Below, in pieces: positions 8,009-17,264 of a stretch of 38,118 nt of DNA. Position 1 is the stretch's first letter. Every line of letters begins with the position of its first letter. The position numbers and the translations under genes are program-made. The notes beneath the pieces are model-generated. The model saw only the letters and a program-made list of their open reading frames with translations. It did no database searches and was not told the origin of the DNA. Origin of the DNA: an uncultured bacterium. Its GTDB lineage: Bacteria > Bacillota > Clostridia > Lachnospirales > Lachnospiraceae. The stretch covers positions 1-38,118 of the forward strand of contig CAJMON010000027.1 in NCBI GenBank assembly GCA_905214955.1. The letters run 5' to 3'.

Positions 8009-9814
8009 ATGGCAAGGAAAAGAGGGCCTATGAAATATCAGATAAAACTGACAATCTGCTATGCAACCATTGCTCTTGTATTGAGCCTGACACTGGGAAT
8101 TGCATTATACCGGATCAGTTTAGGCTATGAGACCAAGCGGCAGGAAGAAAATATCGCAATGACATCCGCACAGCTGGTATCCCAGATGGATGAACGGCTG
8201 CGGCGGATGGATGCGATCATGTATTATATTCTGTCAGATCCGGATGTTCTTTCCGGCATTACGATTCTGGGAAGAAGAGAAGATAAAAATTTTTCATCCA
8301 CGTTTCTGGCCCAGGCCGAGTGGGAAATCAATGCAGGACTGACTACGGATTATATTCTGAAAAATTCTTACCGGACAGTCTTTTTTAATCAGCTGGGAGA
8401 TCTGTTCAGTGGTTACGATGGGATAAATCCCCGCCTGCAGGCACATTCTTTTGAATGGTCAGAGATTCCCTATCTGGAAAAGGCCATAAAGGCAAAAGGG
8501 AAAACGGTATTCATAGCAGCCCATCCGGAAAATTGGGAAACTGCAGGAAACCAGATGGTATATTCCACTGTCAAAGCACTTCAGGGATACCAGATGGGAT
8601 TTCTGGAAGTGGAAAATACAGTGGAAAGCCTGGATACCCTGGAAATTGCTGATCCGGATGTGAATTTTCTGATTTTTACAGAGGAAGGAGAACCGGTATA
8701 TGCAAGTCAGGGAGAATTTCCAGAACAAAATGAACTGGAAGAGCTTCTGGCACAGAAAGAAGGGGCTTCTTTTTCTGTCTGCACTTCGGAAGTTTTTGAT
8801 TTTACAGTGGCTGTATACAGGGAAAAAGGAACTCAGGAAAACGGCAGGGCAGCGATTTTTGTGACATCTTTTCTGGCAGCTTTTGCCACGTTTACAGCCT
8901 GCCTGATACTGATTGCGTTATGGTCGTACCGGCTGACCAGGCCCATCCAGGAGCTGCGCAGTATGATGGAGCAGACAAACCTGGAAAACTTGGATAAGCA
9001 GAAAAATAAAATGCCGGCAAATGCCCATGGATTGGACGAAGTAGAGATGCTGGCGGATTCCTACCGCTCCATGACGGAGCGTTTGAGTGAAGCCAGAGAC
9101 CGGGAAAAACGTTCCGTTCTGCTGCAGATGCAGGCACAGTTTGATACCTTTCAGGCTCAGATCAACCCGCATTTTCTTTACAATGTGCTGAATATCATTT
9201 CCAGCCGTGCAGTGGAAGATGACGATGATATGATCTGCGATATGTGCGGCGCATTGGCCAGCATGCTGCGGTATTCTACCAACAACAAAGAACGATATGT
9301 GACGGCAGAACAGGAATTGGCCTATCTGGATAATTATCTGTTTCTGCTAAAAGCACGTTATGAGGAAAAAATTCATTTTCAGATTCAGATTGATGAGGAG
9401 GTCCGGCACCAGATGCTGCCGAAAATGACGCTGCAGCAGTTTGTGGAAAATGCGCTGTGTCATGGCTATAATCATTCCAGAGCCAGAATGGAGATCCAGG
9501 TGATCGGAAAAATGGCAGAGGATCACTGGGAAATCTGTGTTCAGGACAACGGAGAAGGAATGGAGAAAGAACAGTTGGAAAAGATCCGGGAAAAAATCGG
9601 AGTTATGCGGGAAATGATCGAGAAGCATTCCGGGAATACCGAGCAGGAGATTGGAAATATGGGGCTGGTGAACACTTATGCCAGATGTTTCCTTCTGTAC
9701 AATGAAAGGCTGATCTTCTCCATTGAAAACCTTCCAAGGGGAGTGGCAGTCCGGATTGGAGAAAAACTGGAGAGAAAGGGGGAAGAGGATGTACCGGGTC
9801 ATGGTGGTAGATGA
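8009..9814 (+). CDS. YesM-type sensor histidine kinase
   Basis: Membrane sensor kinase (601 aa) of the YesM/LytS-like His_kinase family. A span at about residues 12-34 and another near 285-308 enclose a roughly 250-residue extracellular sensor region. A HAMP domain follows (about 310-365), then the phosphoacceptor motif QINPHFLYNVLN with His388. The ATPase domain has an N-box (LQQFVENALCHG) and a DNGEGM motif. The start at 8009 could instead be the in-frame ATG at 8030, which has a comparable GAGGG upstream; the difference is seven residues. The 3' end overlaps the regulator gene by 26 bp. It probably senses the oligosaccharide, perhaps through the binding protein, and phosphorylates the regulator. 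Confidence 0.93.
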   Translation: MARKRGPMKYQIKLTICYATIALVLSLTLGIALYRISLGYETKRQEENIAMTSAQLVSQMDERLRRMDAIMYYILSDPDVLSGITILGRREDKNFSSTFLAQAEWEINAGLTTDYILKNSYRTVFFNQLGDLFSGYDGINPRLQAHSFEWSEIPYLEKAIKAKGKTVFIAAHPENWETAGNQMVYSTVKALQGYQMGFLEVENTVESLDTLEIADPDVNFLIFTEEGEPVYASQGEFPEQNELEELLAQKEGASFSVCTSEVFDFTVAVYREKGTQENGRAAIFVTSFLAAFATFTACLILIALWSYRLTRPIQELRSMMEQTNLENLDKQKNKMPANAHGLDEVEMLADSYRSMTERLSEARDREKRSVLLQMQAQFDTFQAQINPHFLYNVLNIISSRAVEDDDDMICDMCGALASMLRYSTNNKERYVTAEQELAYLDNYLFLLKARYEEKIHFQIQIDEEVRHQMLPKMTLQQFVENALCHGYNHSRARMEIQVIGKMAEDHWEICVQDNGEGMEKEQLEKIREKIGVMREMIEKHSGNTEQEIGNMGLVNTYARCFLLYNERLIFSIENLPRGVAVRIGEKLERKGEEDVPGHGGR

Positions 9815-11288
9815 CGAGCCTCAGGCATTAAAATCTGTATGCCGCCTGGTGGAGCGCAGGAAGGATGAATTTGTGGTTGCAGCCACAGCGGAAGACGGAC
9901 AGGAAGCATTGCAGAAAGCAAGGGAGAGTGTGATTGACCTGATTATCTGTGATATTAAGATGCCTATTTTATCTGGTACAGAGCTGGCTGAGATCATTCA
10001 GAGAGAACTGCCGGAAATCTGTTTTATTATCATCAGCGGTTATCAGGACTTTGAGTATGCCAGAACAGCTATGCGTGCCGGGGTGATTGATTATTTGCTG
10101 AAACCCATCGTACCGTCAGAATTTCTCCGCACGCTGGAACATGCTGCAGAGAGAATCTGCGGAATCCAGTATGCGCAAAGAAACCGATTGCTGCATAGTC
10201 TGGTAAGCGGCACAGAGAAAATTCTGGATGAAAAGCAGATCAAACGATGTATGCCGGATTCACCCTATTATGCGGCGGTGTTAAGGGCCAATGGACTGCC
10301 AAAACGGTTTGGCATGGAGAAGATCCAGGAAAGAGATGCGGATATCCAGGAATGTTTTGTGGTGCTTGGACGGGATGAAATGGAATCCCTGCATCTAATA
10401 CCGGCAGAATATTTTCAGAAAACAGGATTTGAAGATTATCTGGAAAAGCTTCGGAAACAACAGAAGGAACAGAATTATTATACACTGGTCTACGACAGCA
10501 GGCCATTTGGAACAGAAAAACTTCAGGAAGTTGTCCAGAAGCTGTATCAGACCCTGGATTGCTGTTCCAGTGTAGGGATAATTCAGTGCCTGGATCTGGA
10601 ACATCCGGAACAGTTCCCGAAGTTTGACCGGCCAAAGGCCAGGAAAAAGAAAGAAGAGGCGCTGTTAAGGCTTGAAGTGGCAGCCAGAACCGGTGACAGG
10701 GAAGCTGTTAAACAGGAGATTTCCAGAGAATATGAGGAATTATCCAGAATGCGTCCGCCTCAGCTGTGGATGGAAAGTTTTACCAGAAAAGTGCTGGAAC
10801 TGATGCAGCAGTACCGGCTGTGCAGGCTGACACCATCGGAATGTGAATATTTTCTTGGAGAAGTATTTTACAATGCAGTTTCCATGAAAAGCCTGTCAGA
10901 AGGAGTGATGGATCTGCTCATCGGTGATGGGAAAGAAGACAGAGGCGCAGGAAAGGCGGATTCCAGAGAATATTTTGAAAAAATCTGCCAGTATCTGGAG
11001 ACAAACATGGGAAAAGCCCTGACACTTCCGGATCTGTGCTGCAGGTTTGGTATTTCCCAGACTTATATGAGCCGTCTGTTTCGAAAATATTCTGGAAATT
11101 CCTTCAATCAGTTCCTGACAGAGCTTAGGATGGAACGGGCCAGAGTGCTGTTTGCAGAGCATCCGGACATCCTGATCAAAGATGCCGCCATGCTGGTGGG
11201 GTATGAAGATCCTTTTTATTTCAGCCGGCTGTTCCGTTCTTACACGGGAAGAAGTCCTTCGGAATACCAGAGGGAACTTTCCAGATAA
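9789..11288 (+). CDS. YesN-type response regulator, AraC family
   Basis: Two-domain regulator (499 aa). The N-terminal receiver (residues 1-120) carries the acidic pair VVDDEP (D8, D9), phosphoacceptor D55 in IICDIKMPILSG, and the conserved K in LLKPIVPSEF. A middle region of about 270 residues is unassigned. The C-terminal AraC helix-turn-helix pair (about 395-497) includes FGISQTYMSRLFRKYSGNSFNQFL and the closing YEDPFYFSRLFRSYTGRSPSEY. The ATG at 9789 is chosen over the upstream in-frame ATG at 9723 because AAAGGGGGAAGAGG sits directly before it and the receiver then starts normally. It overlaps the kinase gene by 26 bp and likely activates the 4917-14507 operon. Confidence 0.93.
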   Translation: MYRVMVVDDEPQALKSVCRLVERRKDEFVVAATAEDGQEALQKARESVIDLIICDIKMPILSGTELAEIIQRELPEICFIIISGYQDFEYARTAMRAGVIDYLLKPIVPSEFLRTLEHAAERICGIQYAQRNRLLHSLVSGTEKILDEKQIKRCMPDSPYYAAVLRANGLPKRFGMEKIQERDADIQECFVVLGRDEMESLHLIPAEYFQKTGFEDYLEKLRKQQKEQNYYTLVYDSRPFGTEKLQEVVQKLYQTLDCCSSVGIIQCLDLEHPEQFPKFDRPKARKKKEEALLRLEVAARTGDREAVKQEISREYEELSRMRPPQLWMESFTRKVLELMQQYRLCRLTPSECEYFLGEVFYNAVSMKSLSEGVMDLLIGDGKEDRGAGKADSREYFEKICQYLETNMGKALTLPDLCCRFGISQTYMSRLFRKYSGNSFNQFLTELRMERARVLFAEHPDILIKDAAMLVGYEDPFYFSRLFRSYTGRSPSEYQRELSR

Positions 11289-11312
11289 AGAAGACAGGGA
11301 AAGGAGAAGGTT

Positions 11313-14300
11313 ATGCTGTACAAAAAGACCAAAGAGCTGACAAAAGAAGTGTTTGCCAATCCTGGCAGTGAATACAGGGGAACGCCGTTCTGGGCGTGGA
11401 ACTGCAGGATGGACAAAGAAAATATTGACCGGACGATTGAGTCTTTAAAGGCAATGGGAATGGGCGGGGGCCATATCCACTGCCGTACCGGGATGGATCA
11501 TCCTTACATGGGGGAAGAATTTTTGAGTCTGGTGAAATATTCCAATCAGAAATTTACAGAAGAGGGAATGCTGACCTGGCTCTATGATGAGGACCGCTGG
11601 CCATCCGGCGCAGGAGGCGGTCTGGTGACGAAAGATCACCAGTACCGGATCCGTTTTCTGCTGTTTACACCGGAGTGTCAGGATGGAAAAGAGATCCGAC
11701 AGAGCGAAAAACGCTCCAGCGGACAGGCAGTGCGCAGCAAAGAACGGAAACTTCTGGCACGCTACCAGGTGCTTCTGAAAAATGGATATTTAAAAGCATA
11801 TGAACGGCTTGAAAATGAGAAAAAAGCAGAAGAAGGATGGCAGGAGTGGTTTGCCTACCTGGAAATTTCCGGGGACAATCCATGGTTTAACAATGAGGCT
11901 TACTTAAATACACTGGATCCAAAGGCAGTAAAAAAATTTATCGAAGTAACCCACGAAGCGTATGCAGGACTTTTGGGAGAACAGTTCGGGGATCATGTTC
12001 CGTCTATTTTTACGGATGAACCACAGTTTTCCCATAAAGAGTGTCTGGATTTTGCAGAACAGAAAAAGGATGTGACCATTCCGTATACGGATGATCTGGA
12101 AGAGACTTTTGGAAAGGCTTATGGCCACAGTCTGCTGGACTCTTTGCCGGAACTGTTCTGGGAACTGCCGGATGGACAGGTTTCTGTGACGCGGTATGAA
12201 TATCATGACCACATTGCAGAGCGGTTTGCCGGCGCCTTTGCAGATCAGATCGGAGGCTGGTGCCAGAAACATGGCATTGCACTTACTGGCCACATGATGG
12301 AGGAACCCACGCTGAAATCCCAGACAGCAGCCCTTGGAGAGGCCATGCGGTCGTACCGCTCGTTTGACATTCCTGGAATTGATATGCTTTGCGACAACCG
12401 GGAGCTGAATACGGCAAAACAGTGCGAGAGCGCTGTCCATCAGTTTGGCAGGGAGGGTATGTTAAGTGAGCTGTACGGTGTGACTAACTGGGATTTTGAT
12501 TTCCGGGGACATAAACTGCAGGGAGACTGGCAGGCAGCACTAGGTGTTACGGTCCGCGTGCAGCATCTGACCTGGACATCCATGGCAGGAGAAGCCAAGA
12601 GGGATTATCCGGCAGCTATCGGATACCAGTCGCCCTGGTATCAGGAGTATCCGCTTCTGGAAGACCATTTCGCAAGAGTCAATACCGCCATGACCCGTGG
12701 AAAAGCTCATGTGCACATAGCGGTGGTACATCCGGTGGAATCTTACTGGCTGTACTGGGGACCGAAGGAGCAGACTTCCGGCATCCGGGAAGAAATGGAT
12801 GCAGATTTCCGGCATCTGACGGAATGGCTGCTGTATCACACCATTGATTTTGATTTTTTAAGTGAGTCTCTGCTGCCGTCCCTGACGGAAGGAAAGACAG
12901 AGACTGTGAACAAAGATGGACGACCCGTTCTGTGTGTGGGAGAGATGGAATATGAGGCCGTGCTGGTGCCAAATTGCCGGACACTGCGCAGCACCACACT
13001 GGATATTTTGGAAAAATTTGCGGCAAGAGGAGGCCGGGTGATTTTTGCCGGAACACTTCCGTTTTTGGAAAATGCCAGACCTTCTATAAGGGGAAAAGAG
13101 CTGGCAGAAAAGACAGAGCGCATTTCTTTTGGATGTCTGCCGGTGGTAGAGGCGTTGAAAGATTTCCGGGAACTGGAGATTCGGGAAGCAGACGGCATGG
13201 AAAGTACCAATCTGATCTACCAGATGCGGGAAGAAGGAGAAGACCGGTGGCTGTTTGTGGCACATGTAAACCGCACTGAAAACCCAGAAAGCGCGTATTT
13301 TGCCCATCATGGCCCCATCACCAGAAAGAGGAATGTGGATCTTCCGGTGGAGGAAGAACTGACCATTACCATAAAAGGTATCTGGAATCTGGAAGTTTAT
13401 GATACGTTAAGCGGAAAAATTTTTGCAAAAGAAGGGTCCTGGAAAGATGGAAATACGATTCTGCACCAGACTATGTATGACCAGGATTCCCTGCTGCTGC
13501 ATCTGACAGCTGCCAAGTGCGGGGAAGAAACCAGGCCAGGAGAGATGGAAGCAGAGGACCAAGAGAAAGAAGAATGGAAAGAAGTCCGTCTGGCAAGAGA
13601 GCCGGAAGTGACATTTTCCGAACCCAATGTCCGTCTGATAGACCTGGCAGAATATCGGTTTGACAGGGGCGAATGGCAGGAAGAAGAAGAACTTTTACGT
13701 ATTGACAATCTGTTTCGACAGAAGCTTGGCTATCCGCTTCGAATGGAAGCTTTTGCCCAGCCATGGACCAGAGATGCAGAGGAACCTTTTGAACATGTGC
13801 TTTCCCTGCGGTGTCATCTGGAATGTGCCGACGCACTGGAGGGATGCAGTCTTGCCATGGAAAATGGCGCAGATACCAGGATTTTCCTGGATGGAGAGCC
13901 GATTCCAAATGAGGTCAGGGGATGGTATACAGATCACTGCATCCGCAGGATTGAACTGCCGGTTCTGATGGCTGGAGACCATGTTCTGGAGGTGGAAATT
14001 CCATACAACAGTCGTACCAATATTGAAAACATGTTTGTGCTTGGAAACTTTACCGTGGAGATTTTCGGCACCAGACAGATCCTGAAAAAGGCAGGAAAGA
14101 CATTGGCATTTGCCGATCTGACCCGCCAGGGATATCCATTCTATGGAGGAAATGTGACATACCGTCTGCCTTTTGTATCGAAAGGAGAAACATACCAGCT
14201 GGATGCGACTCTGTTCCGGGCTCCCTGCATGAAAGTGATGCTGGATGGAAAGAAGATGGGAATGATCGCTTTTTCACCCTACACCTGTGGTTTGGGAGAA

Positions 14301-14507
14301 GTTTCGGAAGGGGAACATGTGCTGGAGCTGACTGTGTATGGAAGCCGGATCAATACCTTTGGAACGGTCCACAACTGCAGCCAGACAGAACAGTGGTATG
14401 GCCCCAATGCCTGGAGAACCACAGGAGATGAGTGGGCATACGAATATCAGCTGAAAGCAGCCGGTATTTTAAAAGCACCCATTCTGCAGTATCAGGAAAA
14501 GAAATAA
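11313..14507 (+). CDS. Large glycoside hydrolase, GH106 (alpha-L-rhamnosidase)-like
   Basis: Protein of 1064 aa with no signal peptide, so it should act in the cytoplasm on imported oligosaccharides. The N-terminal pattern EYRGTPFWAWNCRMD (residues 20-34), GGGHIHCRTGMD and DEDRWPSGAGGG resembles the Glyco_hydro_106 family of rhamnosidase-like enzymes. IFTDEPQFS with E236 and HMMEEP near residue 330 supply candidate catalytic acids. The C-terminal third looks like beta-sandwich carbohydrate-binding-type domains. AAAGGAG precedes the ATG, 24 bp after the response regulator, and a terminator follows the gene. Rhamnosidase activity is a family-level guess; related proteins are often annotated only as glycosyl hydrolase or hypothetical. 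Confidence 0.75.
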   Translation: MLYKKTKELTKEVFANPGSEYRGTPFWAWNCRMDKENIDRTIESLKAMGMGGGHIHCRTGMDHPYMGEEFLSLVKYSNQKFTEEGMLTWLYDEDRWPSGAGGGLVTKDHQYRIRFLLFTPECQDGKEIRQSEKRSSGQAVRSKERKLLARYQVLLKNGYLKAYERLENEKKAEEGWQEWFAYLEISGDNPWFNNEAYLNTLDPKAVKKFIEVTHEAYAGLLGEQFGDHVPSIFTDEPQFSHKECLDFAEQKKDVTIPYTDDLEETFGKAYGHSLLDSLPELFWELPDGQVSVTRYEYHDHIAERFAGAFADQIGGWCQKHGIALTGHMMEEPTLKSQTAALGEAMRSYRSFDIPGIDMLCDNRELNTAKQCESAVHQFGREGMLSELYGVTNWDFDFRGHKLQGDWQAALGVTVRVQHLTWTSMAGEAKRDYPAAIGYQSPWYQEYPLLEDHFARVNTAMTRGKAHVHIAVVHPVESYWLYWGPKEQTSGIREEMDADFRHLTEWLLYHTIDFDFLSESLLPSLTEGKTETVNKDGRPVLCVGEMEYEAVLVPNCRTLRSTTLDILEKFAARGGRVIFAGTLPFLENARPSIRGKELAEKTERISFGCLPVVEALKDFRELEIREADGMESTNLIYQMREEGEDRWLFVAHVNRTENPESAYFAHHGPITRKRNVDLPVEEELTITIKGIWNLEVYDTLSGKIFAKEGSWKDGNTILHQTMYDQDSLLLHLTAAKCGEETRPGEMEAEDQEKEEWKEVRLAREPEVTFSEPNVRLIDLAEYRFDRGEWQEEEELLRIDNLFRQKLGYPLRMEAFAQPWTRDAEEPFEHVLSLRCHLECADALEGCSLAMENGADTRIFLDGEPIPNEVRGWYTDHCIRRIELPVLMAGDHVLEVEIPYNSRTNIENMFVLGNFTVEIFGTRQILKKAGKTLAFADLTRQGYPFYGGNVTYRLPFVSKGETYQLDATLFRAPCMKVMLDGKKMGMIAFSPYTCGLGEVSEGEHVLELTVYGSRINTFGTVHNCSQTEQWYGPNAWRTTGDEWAYEYQLKAAGILKAPILQYQEKK

Positions 14508-14519
14508 ATGCATAAAAAG

Positions 14520-14557
14520 ACGCCAGTTCCGGCAAAAAATACCGGTTCTGGCGTTTC
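14520..14557 (+). terminator. Rho-independent terminator of sugar operon
   Basis: A 13-bp arm starting ACGCCAG and ending CCGG pairs with CCGG to CTGGCGT around a 9-nt A-rich loop, with one internal AA/TT-type mismatch, followed by TTCTT. It ends the 4917-14507 operon just before the convergent phosphoesterase gene. Confidence 0.75.
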
Positions 14558-14570
14558 TTGGTGACAGATT

Positions 14571-15203
14571 TTATGAGTGAGGCGTATCCGGTGTACGTAA
14601 GAACTCCGGTTTTTCGTAATTGAAGCGGAATTTCTCGTAAGCGTTGATTACCTGAGTCTCGCCGTACAGATCCAGACGCTTGTGTTTTCGGCCATAGGTG
14701 GCATGAACATGACCGTGTATAAAATATTTTGGCTTGTATTTGTCCATCAGTGTGCAGAAGCAGGCAAATCCCTTGTGGGGAAGATCATCTCCGTCATTTA
14801 CTCCAAGGGCAGGAGAATGAGTCAGAAGAATATCGAATCCCCGGCGGCGGAAAAGCTGAAAACGCAGCCGGTTGACACGGTGCTGCATTTCCTTTTCCGT
14901 ATACTGGTTGTTGCCAGGCTTATAGCGCATGGAACCGCCAAGTCCCAGTATGCGCACTCCCTCATAGACATAAATTTGATCTTCAATGCAGATGCATCCC
15001 TCAGGCGGTCTCTGTTCATATTTGTCGTCGTGGTTTCCACGGACATACAGAACAGGTGCTTTGGACATGGTCACCAGAAAGGAGAGGTAGGAAGGAGACA
15101 GATCTCCGCAGGAGAGGATCAGGTCGATGTCTTCCAGTTTGGATTTTTCATAATAATCCCAGAGGGATTTGGATTCTTCATCAGCAACTACAAGGATATT
15201 CAT
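14571..15203 (-). CDS. Calcineurin-like metallophosphoesterase, YfcE-like
   Basis: Protein of 210 aa with the metallophosphoesterase core: CGDLSPSYL (D34), GNHDD (N57, H58, D59), LLTHSP and FIHGHVHATYG. The first metal motif is unusual: instead of D-x-H the N-terminus reads VVADEES, so the histidine is replaced, as in a subgroup of short phosphoesterases common in Lachnospiraceae. It probably hydrolyses a phosphodiester or phosphomonoester; the substrate is unknown. Its ATG overlaps the stop of the upstream BMP-domain gene (ATGA), with the ribosome site GGAGGAG inside that gene, so the two proteins are made together. The sugar operon converges on it. Confidence 0.85.
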   Translation of the reverse strand: MNILVVADEESKSLWDYYEKSKLEDIDLILSCGDLSPSYLSFLVTMSKAPVLYVRGNHDDKYEQRPPEGCICIEDQIYVYEGVRILGLGGSMRYKPGNNQYTEKEMQHRVNRLRFQLFRRRGFDILLTHSPALGVNDGDDLPHKGFACFCTLMDKYKPKYFIHGHVHATYGRKHKRLDLYGETQVINAYEKFRFNYEKPEFLRTPDTPHS

Positions 15204-17134
15204 TTTACTCCTCCAATAGTCTCTGCGACTTCGGACTTCTGCTGGTCAATGCCCTGTAACAGGACAACGGCTTTGGCTGCATCAGTCAGTTCATCAATGT
15301 CAGGAATTTTTCCAATTACGTTTTCAGCCAGCCAGTCCATGGATACAATTTCCAGAGGAGTCAGGGCTTTTTCTGGATCTGCTTGTACAACGCCGTTCTG
15401 AGAATTGAGGACACCGTAGAAAGGCTCCAGGGTACCCCGGCAGATGCAGGTGCGCAGAAAGTTTACCAGACGGGCGGTTTCCGTGGGAAGATTCTGGTTG
15501 CAGATTACATCAATGACGCCTGCAGCCATGCCCCACCAGTAGTTTAAGGCTTCTTTGGTAGATTTCCAGGAACCGGAGAGGATGTTGTTGATGATCTTCT
15601 CATAATATTTTCCCCAGTGCCACATGGGAGTGGCGATGTTGTAGGTCTTTCCGTCTTTCATGCCGTAAAGGCCGAATTCTCTGGATGGAGCGCCTGGAGT
15701 AATCATTTCAGGCCCGGAGATGATGCGGATGTCCGGATTGTCATGGATCTTGCGGATATCCCAGTCAAGGGTACGGGACCATTCCAGATGGACTTTGGCT
15801 CTGGGATTGATCATGGAAGCACCCAGGGCAAAGGCATTGACATTGGCAATGGAACCGCAGATGGGGTAATCGGCAATGTAGCCCAAATGATCCGTGGTGG
15901 ACATGGCAGCGGCCAGAGCACCCATGAGGAACTTGGCTTCGTACATTCTTCCGTAATAAGTCCGGATGGACTGGTAGGAAGTGTTGACGGAGCAGTTTAA
16001 GATCTTCACATTAGGGTGGGTTACGGCAGCTTTTAAACTGGCTCCGATGAGACGGGGCGTGGTGGTGAAAATCAGGCTGCAGCCTTTCTGAACTGCTTCT
16101 TCAATGGCCTGTTCGCCATTGACCTCCGGGTCTACATTATCCCAGTGGTAGGTTTCTACCTGATCCGGGTAGGTCTGCTCTAAGTGCATCCGGCCAAGCT
16201 CATGGCTGTAGGTCCAGCTGGAAGTTTCCTGGTCTTTTTCGTGGATGAAGGCGATCTTCTGTTTCTGGGGCGCAATGCCTGGAATCAGTCGGCCGAGAAA
16301 ATTTTTCTGTGGAACATCTTCCGGTTCTTCCACTAGTTTAGCTCCGGAAGCGCTGTCTGCCAGCTCAAATTCATTCCACATTTTGGCGATGTTTTCTTTC
16401 ATTTCTCCGGAAGTGTGGGTGATCACATCTTCGTAGCCGAAAACTTTTACATAAAGAAGGAAGGCGTCTCCTGGAGTGATGGAAAATTTTTCACCCGCCT
16501 TGCTGCGGAAAAGATCTGCAAACTGTCCATAGCTGTAGCGCAGGTCTTCCATTTCTTTGTCTGTCAGGGGTGTCTTGGTATTTTTGCCCATGGCAGTGAG
16601 AAAGGCAGCGTAGCTTCCTTCGTGGGTAAACTGGATCATATAGGTGGGAGCCACCTGATAAAAATCCATAAATTCGTAATAAATTTTGATCTTAGGATCC
16701 TCGGAAGGTTTTGGAATGACCCGGATCACGGTGCCTGGAATGCTGAATGCGCCCACGGCTTTCATGACGCTGACACGCTTGTTTCCTTCCTGTACATAAA
16801 ATTTTCCCAGAAATTCGTATGTAGAGATGGGATCGTGAATGCCCACATCCATATGGGAATCGTAAAGAGCGATCCATTTGGTGGCAAATTCCGTCTTCTC
16901 ACCAAGAAGGGGCATAAAACCGCAGGAAAAGGCGTTCTGCCGCCCGGAAGTTTTGGTGCCGGCAATCATTTCCAGGGGAATATCAAGGAGCCCAAGGCTC
17001 ACTTCACGCTGTACTTCCGTGTAGGAAAGAATATCGTCCAGAGCCTGGAGATAGGGATATTTTCCAGCGGAGACAGCCGCATGGTACTGTTTCTGTCCAA
17101 GCCGTTTGGCAGAGGTATAATCATCTCTTGACAT
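15200..17134 (-). CDS. ParB-like / BMP (PnrA-like) domain fusion, cytoplasmic
   Basis: Protein of 644 aa with no signal peptide or lipobox. Residues about 50-145 resemble the ParB/sulfiredoxin fold: LLDIPLEMIAGTKTSGR, then GIHDPISTYEFLGKFYVQEG with NKRVSVMKAVGA, the place of the ParB box G-x-R-R. A charged linker follows. Residues about 290-600 match the basic membrane protein (BMP/PnrA) type I periplasmic-binding fold: QKIAFIHEKD, SLIFTTTPRLIGASLKAA, YEAKFLMGALAAAMSTTDHLGYIADYP. BMP proteins normally are surface lipoproteins binding purine nucleosides, so a cytoplasmic version fused to a ParB-like domain is odd. AGGAGG lies before the ATG. It is translationally coupled to a phosphoesterase and divergent from a Nudix gene. 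It may sense a nucleoside-like ligand; that is inference. Confidence 0.75.
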   Translation of the reverse strand: MSRDDYTSAKRLGQKQYHAAVSAGKYPYLQALDDILSYTEVQREVSLGLLDIPLEMIAGTKTSGRQNAFSCGFMPLLGEKTEFATKWIALYDSHMDVGIHDPISTYEFLGKFYVQEGNKRVSVMKAVGAFSIPGTVIRVIPKPSEDPKIKIYYEFMDFYQVAPTYMIQFTHEGSYAAFLTAMGKNTKTPLTDKEMEDLRYSYGQFADLFRSKAGEKFSITPGDAFLLYVKVFGYEDVITHTSGEMKENIAKMWNEFELADSASGAKLVEEPEDVPQKNFLGRLIPGIAPQKQKIAFIHEKDQETSSWTYSHELGRMHLEQTYPDQVETYHWDNVDPEVNGEQAIEEAVQKGCSLIFTTTPRLIGASLKAAVTHPNVKILNCSVNTSYQSIRTYYGRMYEAKFLMGALAAAMSTTDHLGYIADYPICGSIANVNAFALGASMINPRAKVHLEWSRTLDWDIRKIHDNPDIRIISGPEMITPGAPSREFGLYGMKDGKTYNIATPMWHWGKYYEKIINNILSGSWKSTKEALNYWWGMAAGVIDVICNQNLPTETARLVNFLRTCICRGTLEPFYGVLNSQNGVVQADPEKALTPLEIVSMDWLAENVIGKIPDIDELTDAAKAVVLLQGIDQQKSEVAETIGGVK

Positions 17135-17234
17135 TGCATAACCTCCTGAAATTTAATATACTAGTACAGTGAAAATTAAGTATCTGCTATATTGGCGCAG
17201 GATAATTTTTTCATAATGGCATCATTTGAAACCA

Positions 17235-17264
17235 TTGTCACATTACGATCATACCAAATATAAA
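17235..17264 (+). promoter_or_regulatory. Putative promoter of Nudix gene
   Basis: TTGTCA at 17235-17240 and TATAAA at 17259-17264 with 18-bp spacing, about 50 bp before the Nudix start. It is interleaved with the oppositely oriented promoter at 17248-17276, so polymerase binding at one should exclude the other. Confidence 0.5.

Noticed and set aside
4917..11288. Sugar transporter taken as broken because no ATPase gene is present
   Set aside because: CUT1 importers of Firmicutes commonly share one MsmX-type ATPase encoded elsewhere; all other parts are intact.
14682..15401. Plus-strand open frame of 239 codons
   Set aside because: It is antisense to the phosphoesterase and BMP-fusion genes, which have clear motifs, coupled translation and ribosome sites; the plus-strand translation shows no family pattern.
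16415..17131. Plus-strand open frame of 238 codons
   Set aside because: Antisense shadow of the N-terminal half of the BMP-fusion gene, without a ribosome site.
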